Shown here piece by piece: positions 26,895-37,151 of a stretch of 64,000 nucleotides of DNA; the stretch's first letter is position 1; the number at the start of each line of letters is the position of its first letter. Origin of the DNA: JAMXLO01 sp963850535 (GTDB lineage Bacteria > Pseudomonadota > Alphaproteobacteria > Acetobacterales > Acetobacteraceae); the NCBI GenBank assembly GCA_963850535.1, contig CAWKMC010000037.1, forward strand, positions 93,988 through 157,987, given 5' to 3'. Under the pieces are notes generated by a model, which was not told the origin of the DNA, did no database searches, and worked only from the letters and a program-made list of their open reading frames with translations. The position numbers were made by a program, and so were the translations under genes.

Positions 26895-28501
26895 CCAACG
26901 CGGTATTGGCGATCGAAGGTCTGACCGTTGACCTTCCTGCGGGTGCAGATCGCCCACACGCAGTCGAGGAACTGGACCTGACGGTCGGCCGCAGTGAAAT
27001 TGTCTGCTTGGTGGGCGAATCCGGTTCAGGCAAGTCGGTCACCGCGCAGGCAGTGCTTGGACTGTTGCCGAAGGCGCAGCTTCGGATCGGCGCCGGGGCC
27101 ATCATCTACGGCGGAATGGACCTGGTGTCGGCGCCCGGGTGGCGACTGCGCCAGCTGCGCGGTGCGCGCATCGCCATGATCTTTCAGGAACCGATGGCTG
27201 CGCTCAACCCGGTGCTGACAGTCGGCGACCAGATCGCCGAAGCGATCCGTGCGCATGAGCGTGTCGCGACGAGCGCGCTGCGTCAGCGCATCGAGACGCT
27301 GCTGGCGTCGGTCGGGTTGCCCGATCCATCACTGCTGCGACGCGCGCATCCACACAACCTATCGGGCGGCCAGCGACAGCGAGTGATGATCGCGATGGCG
27401 CTCGCGCTTTCGCCCGATCTGCTGATTGCAGATGAGCCGACCACGGCGCTCGATGTCACGACGCAGATGCAGATCCTGCGCCTGCTGAAGCAGATCCAGA
27501 CGGAACGTCATATGGGCATTCTGTTCATCACGCATGATTTCGGCGTGGTGGCAGAGATTGCGGACCGTGTTGTCGTGATGCGTCACGGACGCAAGGTGGA
27601 AGAGGGTCGGGCGCGTGCGGTGCTCGCCGCACCGGCGCATCCTTATACCCAGGCGCTGATCGCCGCAGTGCCGCGCCTGCACGCGACACGTACGCCCATA
27701 CGGAAAGACGCAGCGATTGTCCTGCGCACCGAACGCTTGGCGAAGACCTATGGTTCGACACGTTCGCTGTTTCGCCCTGCCCGGCGCGTGACAGCCGTCG
27801 ATCAAGTGGACATTGCCGTACGCCGTGGTGAAACACTGGGCGTGGTGGGTGAAAGTGGTTCCGGCAAGACCACGTTGGCGCGTCTCATTGTCCGCTTGCT
27901 GCGTCCAGACGCGGGCGGCATCGACTTTCACGGCAATGATCTGAGTCAGCTGTCGCGTGCCGCGCTGCGGCCGTATCGACGCCGTATCCAAATGGTGTTC
28001 CAGGATCCGTTCGGTTCACTCAACCCGCGTTGGACTGTCGGCGACATCATTGCCGCCGGACCGGTCGCCCACGGTGCCAGCCGCAGTATGGCATCGGCAC
28101 GCGCGGCCGAACTGCTGGGATTGGTCGGGCTTGATCCGGCAGCGGCTCGACGCTTTCCACACGAGTTCTCCGGCGGACAGCGTCAACGGATCGGCATCGC
28201 GCGCGCCCTGGCACTGGAGCCTGAACTGCTGATTGCGGATGAGCCGGTATCGGCACTCGATGTATCCGTGCAGGCACAGGTTCTGGCACTCCTGGACGAC
28301 ATAAGGCGGCGGCTCGATCTGGCGATGCTGCTGATCACCCACGATCTGCGCGTGGCCGCCCAGGTGTGTGACACCATCGCAGTGATGCGACGTGGGAAAG
28401 TGGTGGAATATGGTCCTGCCGGGGCACTGTTCGCAAATCCACAGCACGACTACACGCAGGAGCTGATAGCTTCGATCCCTGGACGGCAGTGGCTGGCGTG
28501 A
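26891..28501 (+). CDS. Fused dipeptide ABC transporter ATPase, DppD-DppF type
   Basis: A 536-residue protein with two complete ABC ATPase domains in one chain. The first has Walker A GESGSGKS, signature LSGGQRQRV and Walker B LLIADEPTTALD. The second has GESGSGKTT, FSGGQRQRI and LLIADEPVSALD. Each is followed by the oligopeptide-transporter C-terminal extension (PAHPYTQALIAAVP; PQHDYTQELIASIP). I chose the ATG at 26891 because it overlaps the permease stop and starts a normal DppD. It powers the transporter at 23.5-26.9 kb and may also serve the ATPase-less transporter at 35-39 kb. Confidence 0.94.
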   Translation: MTNAVLAIEGLTVDLPAGADRPHAVEELDLTVGRSEIVCLVGESGSGKSVTAQAVLGLLPKAQLRIGAGAIIYGGMDLVSAPGWRLRQLRGARIAMIFQEPMAALNPVLTVGDQIAEAIRAHERVATSALRQRIETLLASVGLPDPSLLRRAHPHNLSGGQRQRVMIAMALALSPDLLIADEPTTALDVTTQMQILRLLKQIQTERHMGILFITHDFGVVAEIADRVVVMRHGRKVEEGRARAVLAAPAHPYTQALIAAVPRLHATRTPIRKDAAIVLRTERLAKTYGSTRSLFRPARRVTAVDQVDIAVRRGETLGVVGESGSGKTTLARLIVRLLRPDAGGIDFHGNDLSQLSRAALRPYRRRIQMVFQDPFGSLNPRWTVGDIIAAGPVAHGASRSMASARAAELLGLVGLDPAAARRFPHEFSGGQRQRIGIARALALEPELLIADEPVSALDVSVQAQVLALLDDIRRRLDLAMLLITHDLRVAAQVCDTIAVMRRGKVVEYGPAGALFANPQHDYTQELIASIPGRQWLA

Positions 28502-28504
28502 CGC

Positions 28505-30472
28505 TCAGGCTGCCGTTCGCTTCAAGTTTGCCTCGATCCCGGCAATGACCTCTGCCACGAGCGACGCATCGTAAGGGCCCGGACCCGATGCATGCAGCTG
28601 CTCATATACGTGCGCCTGTGCATAGCGACGGACGCCGACGGGCAGAGTTGGCAGCCAGTCAGCGACGCTCTCAGCGGCGATGCCGTGCATGCGCTCCCAT
28701 TCGCGGCGCGCATCGCCGAAATCGATCTCGCCGGTCTGCCGATTCCCCGCGCGCAGCCGTGCTGTCGCGGGCGCATCTACCGCGTCACCGTTCAAAACGA
28801 CGCCGTACACGCCGCGTGCACGCTCGCGCGACACGAGCCCCGCCGCAACGTCATGCGCGACAGCATCCGGATCGCGCGCGAACGGATCGCCATAGCCACC
28901 GCCGCCGCCGCTCCACAGCCGGATCACCTCATGCAGCTCCGGTCGGTACACCGTGCGCTTGCCGATATCTCGCTTCGGCGCATTCGGCAGCAGGCTGTCA
29001 TTGCCGTTCACCGCACCTGCCTGGCCACCGGCCACCCCCCATGAACTGAAACGATGTCGATCCTTGCCGCGCATGACCACCACCGCACTGGGATGCCGGA
29101 TCTCCAGCTCGTACTGCAGCCCGAACCCACCGCGATACTTTCCTGGTCCTTCGGAGTCCGGCAGCAGCCCGAACTTGCGCACCAGCACCGGTGCTTCCGA
29201 TTCCAGCACCTCGACCGGGACGTTGCGCAGGAACGCCACCGAAAAGTCGGTGCCCGAAATGCCGTCGCGATCGGGCCCGCCGCCGGAGCCTGCCGGCACC
29301 GGATTGGCCACCACCACCCGGCCCTGAGTTCCCAGCTCGGACGTCGATATATACGTAATTACGAGCGTATTGCCGCCGCCGGCTGGCACGGTGCCAGGAA
29401 GCGCCTGCGCCAATGCCCCCAGCACCATGTCGTGAATGCGCATCGCTGTGGTGATGCGCATGCCACATGACGCGGGAAAGCGCGAATTGACCACCGACGC
29501 CTCGGGCAGCACCAGGTCGATGCAGCGGATGATTCCGGCGTTGATGTGAATCAACTCCGATTGCGTCACCACGAAGTTGGTGAAGCCGAATGACATGAAC
29601 GGATGATGTCGATTCGAACCGGTCGGCAGGTTCAGTGCGGCGCGCACCTGCGGATCGGAGCCGGTGAAATCCAGTTCCACGGTGCCGTCGCCACGCGAGC
29701 TCAGCTTCATCGCGATGCGTACTGGCAGGTCGCTTATGTAGTCGTCCTCGAAGTAATCGACGAAGCGATATTCACCGGCCGGGATCCGCCGCAGCACGTC
29801 GCGCGTGATCTGTTCGGTACGATCGATGGTGGCAGTGATGGCCCCACGCACCGCGTCGAGGCCGTACCGCTGCGCCAGTCGCTGCATGCGCTGCTCGGCC
29901 TTGGCCAAGGCTGCGAGGCAGGCGGTCAGATCGCCCCAGTTTAGAGCGGGGATACGGCAGTTGTCGGCGAAGATGTCCCAAACTTCCTGGTTGATTTTCC
30001 CGCCCTTGAACAGCTTCACCGGCCGCAGACGCAGCCCTTCCTGAAATACTTCGCCGTTCTGCATATCGATGCTGCCAGGCGCGTAGCCGCCGACATCCGT
30101 GCAATGGATGAACGCCCAGGCGAAGCACAGCAGTGCTCCATCGGCAAAAATAGGCCGGAACACGTAAAGGTCGTTCAGGTGCATCACCATGCCGCCAGAG
30201 CTGTACGGGTCATTGGTAACCAACACATCACCAGGTTCCCACTGCGCAACGGCCCGCGTTCCGGCCTGCATCGGCATGCCGATCATCGTCGGTGCACCGC
30301 TTCCGTACGGGGCGGCAAACGTCTCACCCGCCTCGGTCACCAGTGCGACGCCAAAATCCTGCGTCTCCTTCACGAAGGTCGTGTGCGATGAGCGCAACAC
30401 CACCCACGCCATCTCATCGACGATGGCCTTGAACAGGTTGGCGAACACCTCGGTGGTGACAGCGTCGGTCAT
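28505..30472 (-). CDS. hyuB: Hydantoinase B/oxoprolinase family protein
   Basis: A 655-residue HyuB-type subunit. The family outline is clear: early VFANLFKAIVDEMAWVVLRSSHT, then KETQDFGVALV, DVLVTNDPYSSGGMVMHLND and the C-terminal RLWSGGGGGYGDPFARDP. With HyuA it forms ATP-dependent hydantoinase, 5-oxoprolinase or acetophenone/acetone carboxylase-like complexes; substrates vary and cannot be read here. I chose the ATG at 30472, whose codon overlaps the hyuA stop; an open frame to 30844 is antisense-like noise. It is convergent with the ABC operon, three bases from the ATPase stop. Confidence 0.93.
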   Translation of the reverse strand: MTDAVTTEVFANLFKAIVDEMAWVVLRSSHTTFVKETQDFGVALVTEAGETFAAPYGSGAPTMIGMPMQAGTRAVAQWEPGDVLVTNDPYSSGGMVMHLNDLYVFRPIFADGALLCFAWAFIHCTDVGGYAPGSIDMQNGEVFQEGLRLRPVKLFKGGKINQEVWDIFADNCRIPALNWGDLTACLAALAKAEQRMQRLAQRYGLDAVRGAITATIDRTEQITRDVLRRIPAGEYRFVDYFEDDYISDLPVRIAMKLSSRGDGTVELDFTGSDPQVRAALNLPTGSNRHHPFMSFGFTNFVVTQSELIHINAGIIRCIDLVLPEASVVNSRFPASCGMRITTAMRIHDMVLGALAQALPGTVPAGGGNTLVITYISTSELGTQGRVVVANPVPAGSGGGPDRDGISGTDFSVAFLRNVPVEVLESEAPVLVRKFGLLPDSEGPGKYRGGFGLQYELEIRHPSAVVVMRGKDRHRFSSWGVAGGQAGAVNGNDSLLPNAPKRDIGKRTVYRPELHEVIRLWSGGGGGYGDPFARDPDAVAHDVAAGLVSRERARGVYGVVLNGDAVDAPATARLRAGNRQTGEIDFGDARREWERMHGIAAESVADWLPTLPVGVRRYAQAHVYEQLHASGPGPYDASLVAEVIAGIEANLKRTAA

Positions 30473-32529
30473 GGCGTGCGCTCCTGCACCAGTGCGCCAG
30501 ATCGCACGATGTGTGCACTCCATCCTGGCGGAATCAGCGTTGTGGTATCCATCTGGTTGATGATCGCCGGTCCCTTCAACATGCGCCCATCGGCCAATGC
30601 AGCGCGACCGACAATGCGCGCCTCGAATACCTTGCCGAACAGCCGGATCGGTCGTGTCGTGGCGTCCCGCACCGCGGCTTCGTCTGGCGCGGCCACCACA
30701 CGCGCCTTCGGCATTGCGCCGATCATGTGGACGCGTAGCTCTTTCATCCAGACTTCCGCCTCTTCGTTGGCATGACCATAGACATCGCGATGTGCAGCAT
30801 GGAAAGCTGCGGCAATCGCCTCGACATCGCCTTGCTCCAGCCATTTGGTTTCGAATGGAACGGTTACGTCATAACCCTGCCCCTCATAGCGCATATCTGC
30901 CGCGAACTCGATGCTCACCTCCCGAACCGGCAGGCGCGCAGTCTGTTCGGCCGTCCAACTCTGTGCCTGCGCCTCAAGGTCATGGAATCGCCGGATCAGC
31001 GCGTCCGCCGTCAGGCTGTGCAGCCGTGTATACACGGGCTGCACCAGGTCACCCTCGATATCGGCACGCGCGGCCCCGAGTGCCGAGAGCGCTCCCGGCA
31101 CCGGCGGTATCAGGATTGCCTCTATGCCGATTTCATCAGCCAACAATGCCGCCATCAACGGACCGGCGCCGCCGAATGCCACCATGCGAAAGCGCGGCGC
31201 ATCGACACCGCGGCGTGCGAGAACTCGCGATGCCTCTGCCGCCATCAACGCCGTGGCCACGCGGATCGCGCCATCGGCGACCTCCTCTACGCTGATGCCA
31301 ATCTGGCGCGACAACGCTTCCAGCGCGATGCGCGCCGCTTCCATCTGCAGTGCAAGCTTGCCGCCGAGTCGCTGACCCGGCTCCAGCAGCCCCGCCACCA
31401 GGAACGCGTCAGTCAGCGCAGGGATCAGCGAGCCGGTGCCGTAGCATGCCGGACCTGGATCCGCCCCGACACTGCGCGGCCCGACTTTCAGCGATCCTGT
31501 CGGGTCGAGCCAGATGATCGACCCACCGCCAGCGCCGATGCTGGAAACCGCAATCGTCGGCACCAGCACGGGAAAGTCGCCGACCTGCTCCTCCGAACTC
31601 AGCACCGGCCTGCCGCCGCGGATCACACCGATGTCGGCGCTTGTGCCGCCGACATCCAGCGTCATCAGATCAGCTGAAACCCACTCGGCGTCCTCTGCCG
31701 TTGCCGCCGCACCGGCCACGCCGGCCGCCGGCCCGGATAACAGTGCCACCACTGGCCGCTCGCGCAGCGTGACAGCAAGTTCAGCGCCGCCGTTGGATCG
31801 TGCCACACGCGGCGGCAAACCAAGCCCTCGCTCGGCCAGGCCGGCCGTCAGGCGATCGAGATAAGTCTCGACGATTGGCCGGATTGACGCGTTCAGCGCC
31901 GTCAGAACGCTGCGCTCGTATTCGCGCGCCTGCGGCCAGATTTCGCTGGACAGTTCCAGACGCAACGATAGCCCCTGCCGTGTGACGATCTCGCGCACCT
32001 GCTGCTCATGCGCAGGATTGCGATAGCTGTGGATCAGCGCCACTACGGCGATCTCGATGCCGGCGTCCTGCAAGGCCTGCGCGGCTTCCATCACATCGAC
32101 TTCGTCCAGTGCCTCAAACTCGGCGCCGTCAGGTCCGATCCGGCCACGCACCTCGCGCACCAGGGCGCGCGACACCAGCGGTTCAGGCCTACGCGAGTCG
32201 AAGCGCATCGGGTGCGGGACCGCCAGCCTCTGCAACTCGAACAGGTCGCGGAACCCTGCGGTGGTGATCAGGCCAATGCGCGCGCCACGCCGCTCGATCA
32301 GCGCATTGGTCGCGACTGTGCTGCTGTGGGTGTGATGCACGTTCTGCCAGGTCGTGCCATCAGGTCGCAGCGTGGCGTACAGTTCGTCGACGCCTTGCAA
32401 AATGCTCTGGCCCGGACTCGCAGGCGTGCTGGGCACCTTGAAGCAGTGCAGCTCGCCCGAGGGTGTGCACCAAGCGAGATCAGTAAAGGTACCGCCCACG
32501 TCAGTGCCCAGATTGCAACCAGTGTCCAT
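30469..32529 (-). CDS. hyuA: Hydantoinase A/oxoprolinase family protein
   Basis: A 686-residue HyuA-type ATPase subunit of the ASKHA fold. The phosphate-binding loops are visible: GTDVGGTFTDLAW near the start and LMTLDVGGTSADIGVI in the middle, with SIGAGGGSIIW after it. It ends in the hydantoinase A C-terminal region. It is translationally coupled to hyuB (ATGA overlap at 30469-30472). The complex should hydrolyse or carboxylate a cyclic amide or ketone in the cytoplasm; its placement beside a peptide-type importer suggests that the imported compound is the substrate, which is inference. Confidence 0.93.
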   Translation of the reverse strand: MDTGCNLGTDVGGTFTDLAWCTPSGELHCFKVPSTPASPGQSILQGVDELYATLRPDGTTWQNVHHTHSSTVATNALIERRGARIGLITTAGFRDLFELQRLAVPHPMRFDSRRPEPLVSRALVREVRGRIGPDGAEFEALDEVDVMEAAQALQDAGIEIAVVALIHSYRNPAHEQQVREIVTRQGLSLRLELSSEIWPQAREYERSVLTALNASIRPIVETYLDRLTAGLAERGLGLPPRVARSNGGAELAVTLRERPVVALLSGPAAGVAGAAATAEDAEWVSADLMTLDVGGTSADIGVIRGGRPVLSSEEQVGDFPVLVPTIAVSSIGAGGGSIIWLDPTGSLKVGPRSVGADPGPACYGTGSLIPALTDAFLVAGLLEPGQRLGGKLALQMEAARIALEALSRQIGISVEEVADGAIRVATALMAAEASRVLARRGVDAPRFRMVAFGGAGPLMAALLADEIGIEAILIPPVPGALSALGAARADIEGDLVQPVYTRLHSLTADALIRRFHDLEAQAQSWTAEQTARLPVREVSIEFAADMRYEGQGYDVTVPFETKWLEQGDVEAIAAAFHAAHRDVYGHANEEAEVWMKELRVHMIGAMPKARVVAAPDEAAVRDATTRPIRLFGKVFEARIVGRAALADGRMLKGPAIINQMDTTTLIPPGWSAHIVRSGALVQERTP

Positions 32530-32613
32530 GCGTAACGTACACTCCTGCCAGAACCGAGCATGCTAAACTCGATCATCGCACCGACGGAAGTCGCAGCAGG
32601 GGGAGGAGTCCAG

Positions 32614-34288
32614 ATGAACCGTGCCACGTTGCTCTGCGGCAGCGCGCTTGCCGCGCTATGCTGTGTCATCGGCACCGCCACGGCAGATATGACCAGCGCT
32701 CCAGCTACGCTGGAGCAGTGGGCTGAGGGCGCACAGCTGTTCGATGGTCTCGGCAATTTCCATCGCGGCGTGACCACCTCCTCCAAGGAGGCCCAGGCGT
32801 ATTTCGACCAAGGCATGCGGTTGCTGTGGGCATTCAACCACGATGAATCGTCGCGCTCATTCGCCCGCGCCGCACAGCTCGATCCTACCTGCGCCATGTG
32901 TTTCTGGGGCGTCGCGTTGACCGTCGGACCCAACTACAACCTGCCGATGATGGCCGAGCGACGTGCCAAGGTTGCATGGCAGGCGCTACAGCAGGCAAAA
33001 GCCAATGCGTCGCGCACCGCACCGGTCGAGCAGGCGATGATCGCGGCACTGGGAGCACGCTATCCGGACGCAAAGCCGCTCGATCCATCGAACGAGGGTC
33101 CCGTGCTGAGTGCCTACGCGAAGGCGATGCAGGGCGTCGCTCAGCAATTCCCCGATGACAGCGACGTGCAGACACTCACAGCCGAGGCTTTGATGAACAT
33201 CAATGCCTGGAAGCTGTGGGCGTTGGATGGAGCCCCGGCGCCGGGTACCGAAGAGATCGTCGCACGGCTGCAAGGTGTGCTGGCGAAGGACCCGCAGCAT
33301 CCTGGTGCCAACCACTACTACATCCATGCAGTCGAGGCGTCGTCGCATCCGGAGAATGCAGTACCGATCAGCCGAGCGGCTCCCTGGCATGATGCCGGCC
33401 GCCGGTCACCTCGAGCACATGCCGGCGCATATCATGCAGCGTGTCGGCCGCTACGGAGACGCGGCCACGGCGAATCGCAAGGGTGCGGCAGCGGACGTGG
33501 CATATTTCGCTTACACGACGCCGCCGGATTATTACGCGATGTACACCGCGCACAACTACGAGTTCCTGGCCTTTTCCACGGCAATGCAAGGCCGCAAGGC
33601 AGACACGCTGGATGCAGCGCGGAAGGCACGTGCCGTCATATCGGATGATCTACTGATGGCGATGCCAGGACAGGATTGGTATCTCGCCGAGACTTACGCG
33701 ACGATGGTGCGGTTTGGCATGTGGGACGAGATGCTGGCCGAGAACCCGCCCAGTTCTCAATTGACCGCGCTGACGGGCGGTTATCGCTACGGACGGGTGG
33801 TGGCGCTGGCGGCCAAGCAAAGAACCGGCGAGGCGAAGACCGAACTCGCCGAACTGGAGAAGATTGCGGCTGCCACGACCGCTGACGACAGCGCGGGCCT
33901 GAACGCCGCAGGCGATGTCCTGGCGGTTGCGGTCCTTGTCGGCAAGGCGCGGATTGCGGATGCGCAGCAGCGCAGCAACGACGCGATCGCTCTGCTGATC
34001 GAGGCTGCCGCGAAAGAAGACCAGCTGGCATACGACGAACCGTCCGACTGGTTCATCCCGGTGCGCCATATGCTGGGCGCACCACTGTTGCGAGAAGGCA
34101 AGGCGCAGGAGGCAGAGGCGGTGTATCGCGAGGACCTCCGGCGGCATCCGGACAACGGCTGGGCACTGTTCGGGCTATCGCAGTCGCTGTCCGCGCAGCA
34201 CAAAGATGCCGAGGCGCAGGCGGTGCGTCAGCGGTTCGACAAGGCCTGGCAATCAGCCGACATCACGCTGAACGCGTCGGCGTTCTGA
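32614..34288 (+). pseudogene. Periplasmic TPR-repeat protein (frameshift near 33367)
   Basis: A secreted TPR protein of about 558 residues. It opens with a signal peptide (MNRATLLCGSALAALCCVIG), after a strong GGGAGGAG site. The first half includes SFARAAQLDPTCAMCFWGVAL, a TPR-like unit with a Cys pair, and ANHYYIHAVEASSHPENAVP. Near 33367 the frame changes and continues SAERLPGMMPAAGHLEHMPAH to LNASAF at 34288. Family members keep the HYYIHA and GHxxHMPAHI blocks together in one frame, so this is one gene. The function of the family is not established. It overlaps the convergent amidohydrolase gene by 26 bases. Confidence 0.78.
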
Positions 34289-35398
34289 GACGGGGGAACA
34301 GCGCCAGCGTATTGTCGCGAAAGATCGCTTGCCGGTCGGTGTCCGTCAGGAACTCGGCGTGGTTCCAGACATAGGTGAATGTCTGCCGGTATGTGCAGTA
34401 GCGCTCGACGTTCGGCATATCGGAGCCCCAGACGAATCGGCCGGCACCAAACCGATCGACCAGTTGGCGGAAGTGCAGCATCGACTTGGGGTACGGATAC
34501 TCGAACCGCCCACCCCAGGAGATCGGATACAGCAGCTCTGCTGACACCGGCATTTCCGTCAGCATGCGCTGCGCGACCGGTGGCAGGGTCAGCCGCTCGC
34601 TGTCATCCGCATAGCGGGACGTCGGCAGCCCGTGCACCAACACGCTGGTGATCGTCGGATGACGTTCCAGGATCTTCGCGACATCCGCCAGCTCATCTTC
34701 GTAACTGCCGATCGGCGAGTTGTCGCGATTCACCCAAAATACCGGCAAGTTCAATCGCGCCACCTCGCGCCACAACGGATCGTAGACTTTATCGCTCGGA
34801 CGCGGCGAATAGCCGCTGCGGAACAGCCCGCTATAGGTGAAATAGAGCCCAGCCATGCCGAGCCGATCCACCTGCTCGTGCAGCCGCGTCAGCTGATCAT
34901 CGCGAAAGGCCCACGCCTCCTGCAGCTGCGCCAGGCCGATGAACCGCCCAGGATATCGTGCACGTCGCCGCGGCAAACTCCTCGGCGAGGTCGCCGTAGA
35001 TGTGATCGTTCTGCAGCACCGCCGTAGTCGACGCCGGCATAGTCCATCTGCCGCACGATCACCTCGGCTGGCGCGGACATGTCCGCCATATACGGCGGCA
35101 GGAACTGCACGTACTGCGCCTCGCCATTCGCCTCCCATTCGAAGCGGCCGCTAGCGACCGACGCGGAAGCCGACGTCGCGCCGGCCGGCGACTGATGCAT
35201 CGTCGGCAGCCCACAGCGCACGCTCGGTCACGACCGCATCGTCACGCAGCCGACGGTACGGTTGATTGCCATGCTCATGCATCGCGCGCTGCTGGTGCAG
35301 CAGATGCGTTCGCGGCGTCCGGCAAAGCCGCACGCGCCGGCAAGCGGCGGAAAGATATGTGCGTGACAATCGATAATTCCGAAACTCCATCCAGGCAT
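34263..35398 (-). pseudogene. Amidohydrolase-2 family metal hydrolase (four frame breaks)
   Basis: A TIM-barrel amidohydrolase of about 380 residues. The start MPGWSFGIIDCHAHIFPPLA carries the metal-binding His-x-His; it is preceded by GAGGTGAGGAG. The middle reads GRFEWEANGEAQYVQFLPPY and VLQNDHIYGDLAEEFAAA, and the end RFVWGSDMPNVERYCTYRQT includes the late catalytic Asp. These pieces lie in different frames, with breaks near 35311, 35152, 35024 and 34955. One single-base and three two-base losses in short repeats restore a 380-codon frame. It follows the DppC-type permease by four bases. The substrate is unknown. Confidence 0.78.
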
Positions 35399-35402
35399 CT
35401 CC

Positions 35403-36239
35403 TCACCTCGTCGGATCGAGCCGGTCGCGTAGACCGTCGCCGAACAGATTGAACGCCAGCACCAGCAGGCTGACAGCCAGCCCGGGCACCACCGCGACAT
35501 GCGGTGCCACATCCAGGAACTGGCGGCTGGCACCCAGCATCGCTCCCCATTCCGGCGCGGGCGGCTGCACGCCGAAGCCGAGGAACCCCAGCGCGGTTCC
35601 GACCAGCACCGCCTGCCCTGCCATCAGGCTCAGCTCGATGACGATGACCGAGATTGCATTGGGCAGGATGTGCCGCAGCAGGATGCGCAGCTGCCGCATG
35701 CCGATTGCACGGGCGGCCTCGACATAGTCGACCTCTCGCAATTCCAGCACGCGCGCACGCACCAGCCGGGCCAGCGGCGGGATGAAGCTGACGGTGATCG
35801 CGACGATCAGCCCGGTGGCACTGGCGCCGATCGCGGCTACCACGGCGATCGCCAGCACCAGGCTGGGAATGGTCATCACCAGATCGATGCACAGGCTGAT
35901 GCCGCGATCGACGCCGCCGCCGAAGTAACCTGCGATCAGGCCGAGATAGATCCCGGCAATGGCGGCGAAGCACACCGAGCTGACAGCGATCGTCAGCGTA
36001 TCGCGCGTGCCGACGATGACGCGCGACAGCATGTCACGGCCCAGTTCATCGGTGCCGAGCCAGTGCTGAACAGACGGCGGATCCAGCATCGCCAACAGGT
36101 CCTGCGCCGTCGGATCATATGGCGCGATTGCTGGCCCGAACACTGCCACGACCGCGAACATCGCCAGCAAGGCGGCGCCGATCGGCAGGAACAACCCGGT
36201 CTGACGGGCGCGGCGCAAAGATGCGATCGTCGTACTCAG
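35403..36239 (-). CDS. ABC transporter permease, DppC type (second system)
   Basis: A permease of about 278 residues. It has LGTDELGRDMLSRVIVGTRD after the first span and the ATPase-docking loop DYVEAARAIGMRQLRILLRHILPNA, ending GDGLRDRLDPTR. The start is uncertain: no ATG fits, and a CTG at 36239 overlapping the previous stop is the best candidate, with a TTG slightly downstream as alternative. The open frame runs without a stop into the preceding permease only because that gene is frameshifted; the two are separate proteins. The operon has no ATPase gene. Confidence 0.88.
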   Translation of the reverse strand: MSTTIASLRRARQTGLFLPIGAALLAMFAVVAVFGPAIAPYDPTAQDLLAMLDPPSVQHWLGTDELGRDMLSRVIVGTRDTLTIAVSSVCFAAIAGIYLGLIAGYFGGGVDRGISLCIDLVMTIPSLVLAIAVVAAIGASATGLIVAITVSFIPPLARLVRARVLELREVDYVEAARAIGMRQLRILLRHILPNAISVIVIELSLMAGQAVLVGTALGFLGFGVQPPAPEWGAMLGASRQFLDVAPHVAVVPGLAVSLLVLAFNLFGDGLRDRLDPTR

Positions 36240-37151
36240 CGCAGCCTCGGATTGATCATGCGATACAGCACTTCGACCAACAGGTTGATCAGCAGAAAGC
36301 CGATCACAAACAACACGGTGATGCCCTGCACCAGTGTGTAGTCGCGCAACCCGACGGCGGTGAGCAGCAGGTCGCCGATGCCCGGCCAGGCGAAGAGCAC
36401 GCTCCACCACCACCGAACCGCCCAGCAGATAACCAGCCTCCAGCCCGACCACGGTCACGATGGGGATCAAGGCATTGCGCAGAACATGGCGATACATCAC
36501 GCGCGATGCCGACAAGCCCTTGGCATATGCCGTGCGCACATAGTCCTTGCGCTGCTCCTCGATGACCACGCCGCGCGTCAGCCGGCCCACCAGTGCGACC
36601 AGCCGCGCCGCGAGCGCCAATGTCGGCATAATCAGCGATGCAGCGCCCGTCAGGCCCAGGCTCGGCAGCCAATGCAACTGCACCGAAAACAGCGTGATCA
36701 GCATCATGCCAAGCCAGAAGTTCGGCACCGCGAGCAATGCGATGACGCCGGCTGAGACTGCGACGTCCGGCAGGCGATGCTGGAACCTCGCTGCGACAAC
36801 ACCAGCGGGAACCCCCACCAGCACGGTGACAGCAATAGCCGAGGTGGTCAGCAGCAGAGTCGCGGGCACGCGCTCCAAAATGCGCGGCAGTGGATTGGCG
36901 CGAAACGTGGCGGAGTAGCCGAGATCACCGTACAGCAGCCCCAGAACGCGCTGCGAGTATTGCACCAGAAGTGGCCGGTCGAGGCCGAGTTGGTGACGCA
37001 CCACTTCGATCTCGGCCTGCGTCGCCGTTGCACCAGCGATCATTGTCGCCTCGTCGCCAGGCACCGACTTAAAGATGACAAAGAGCACCGTCACCACGCC
37101 CAGTACCGTGACGGGGATGAGCGCGAGGCGCCAAAGCAGCAGACGGATCAA
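36236..37151 (-). pseudogene. ABC transporter permease, DppB type (second system, frameshift near 36400)
   Basis: A DppB-type permease of about 305 residues. It starts at a TTG (37151) that overlaps the binding-protein stop; the first residues are IRLLLWRLALIPVTVLGVVT. It keeps FKSVPGDEATMIAG and the loop DYVRTAYAKGLSASRVMYRHVLRNAL. After GGSVVVE the frame breaks near 36400; the correct continuation, VLFAWPGIGDLLLTAVGLRDY to MINPRLR, lies in the next frame and stops at 36236. Loss of one GA unit (giving ESVLFAWPG if restored) explains it. Confidence 0.82.

Noticed and set aside
29590..29640. tRNA-like GATTCGAACC sequence
   Set aside because: It falls within hyuB coding sequence, and no cloverleaf can be drawn around it. 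I found no tRNA in the window.
30473..30844. N-terminal extension of hyuB
   Set aside because: It lies inside hyuA in another frame and is Arg/Cys-rich without HyuB similarity. The ATG at 30472 is coupled to the hyuA stop.
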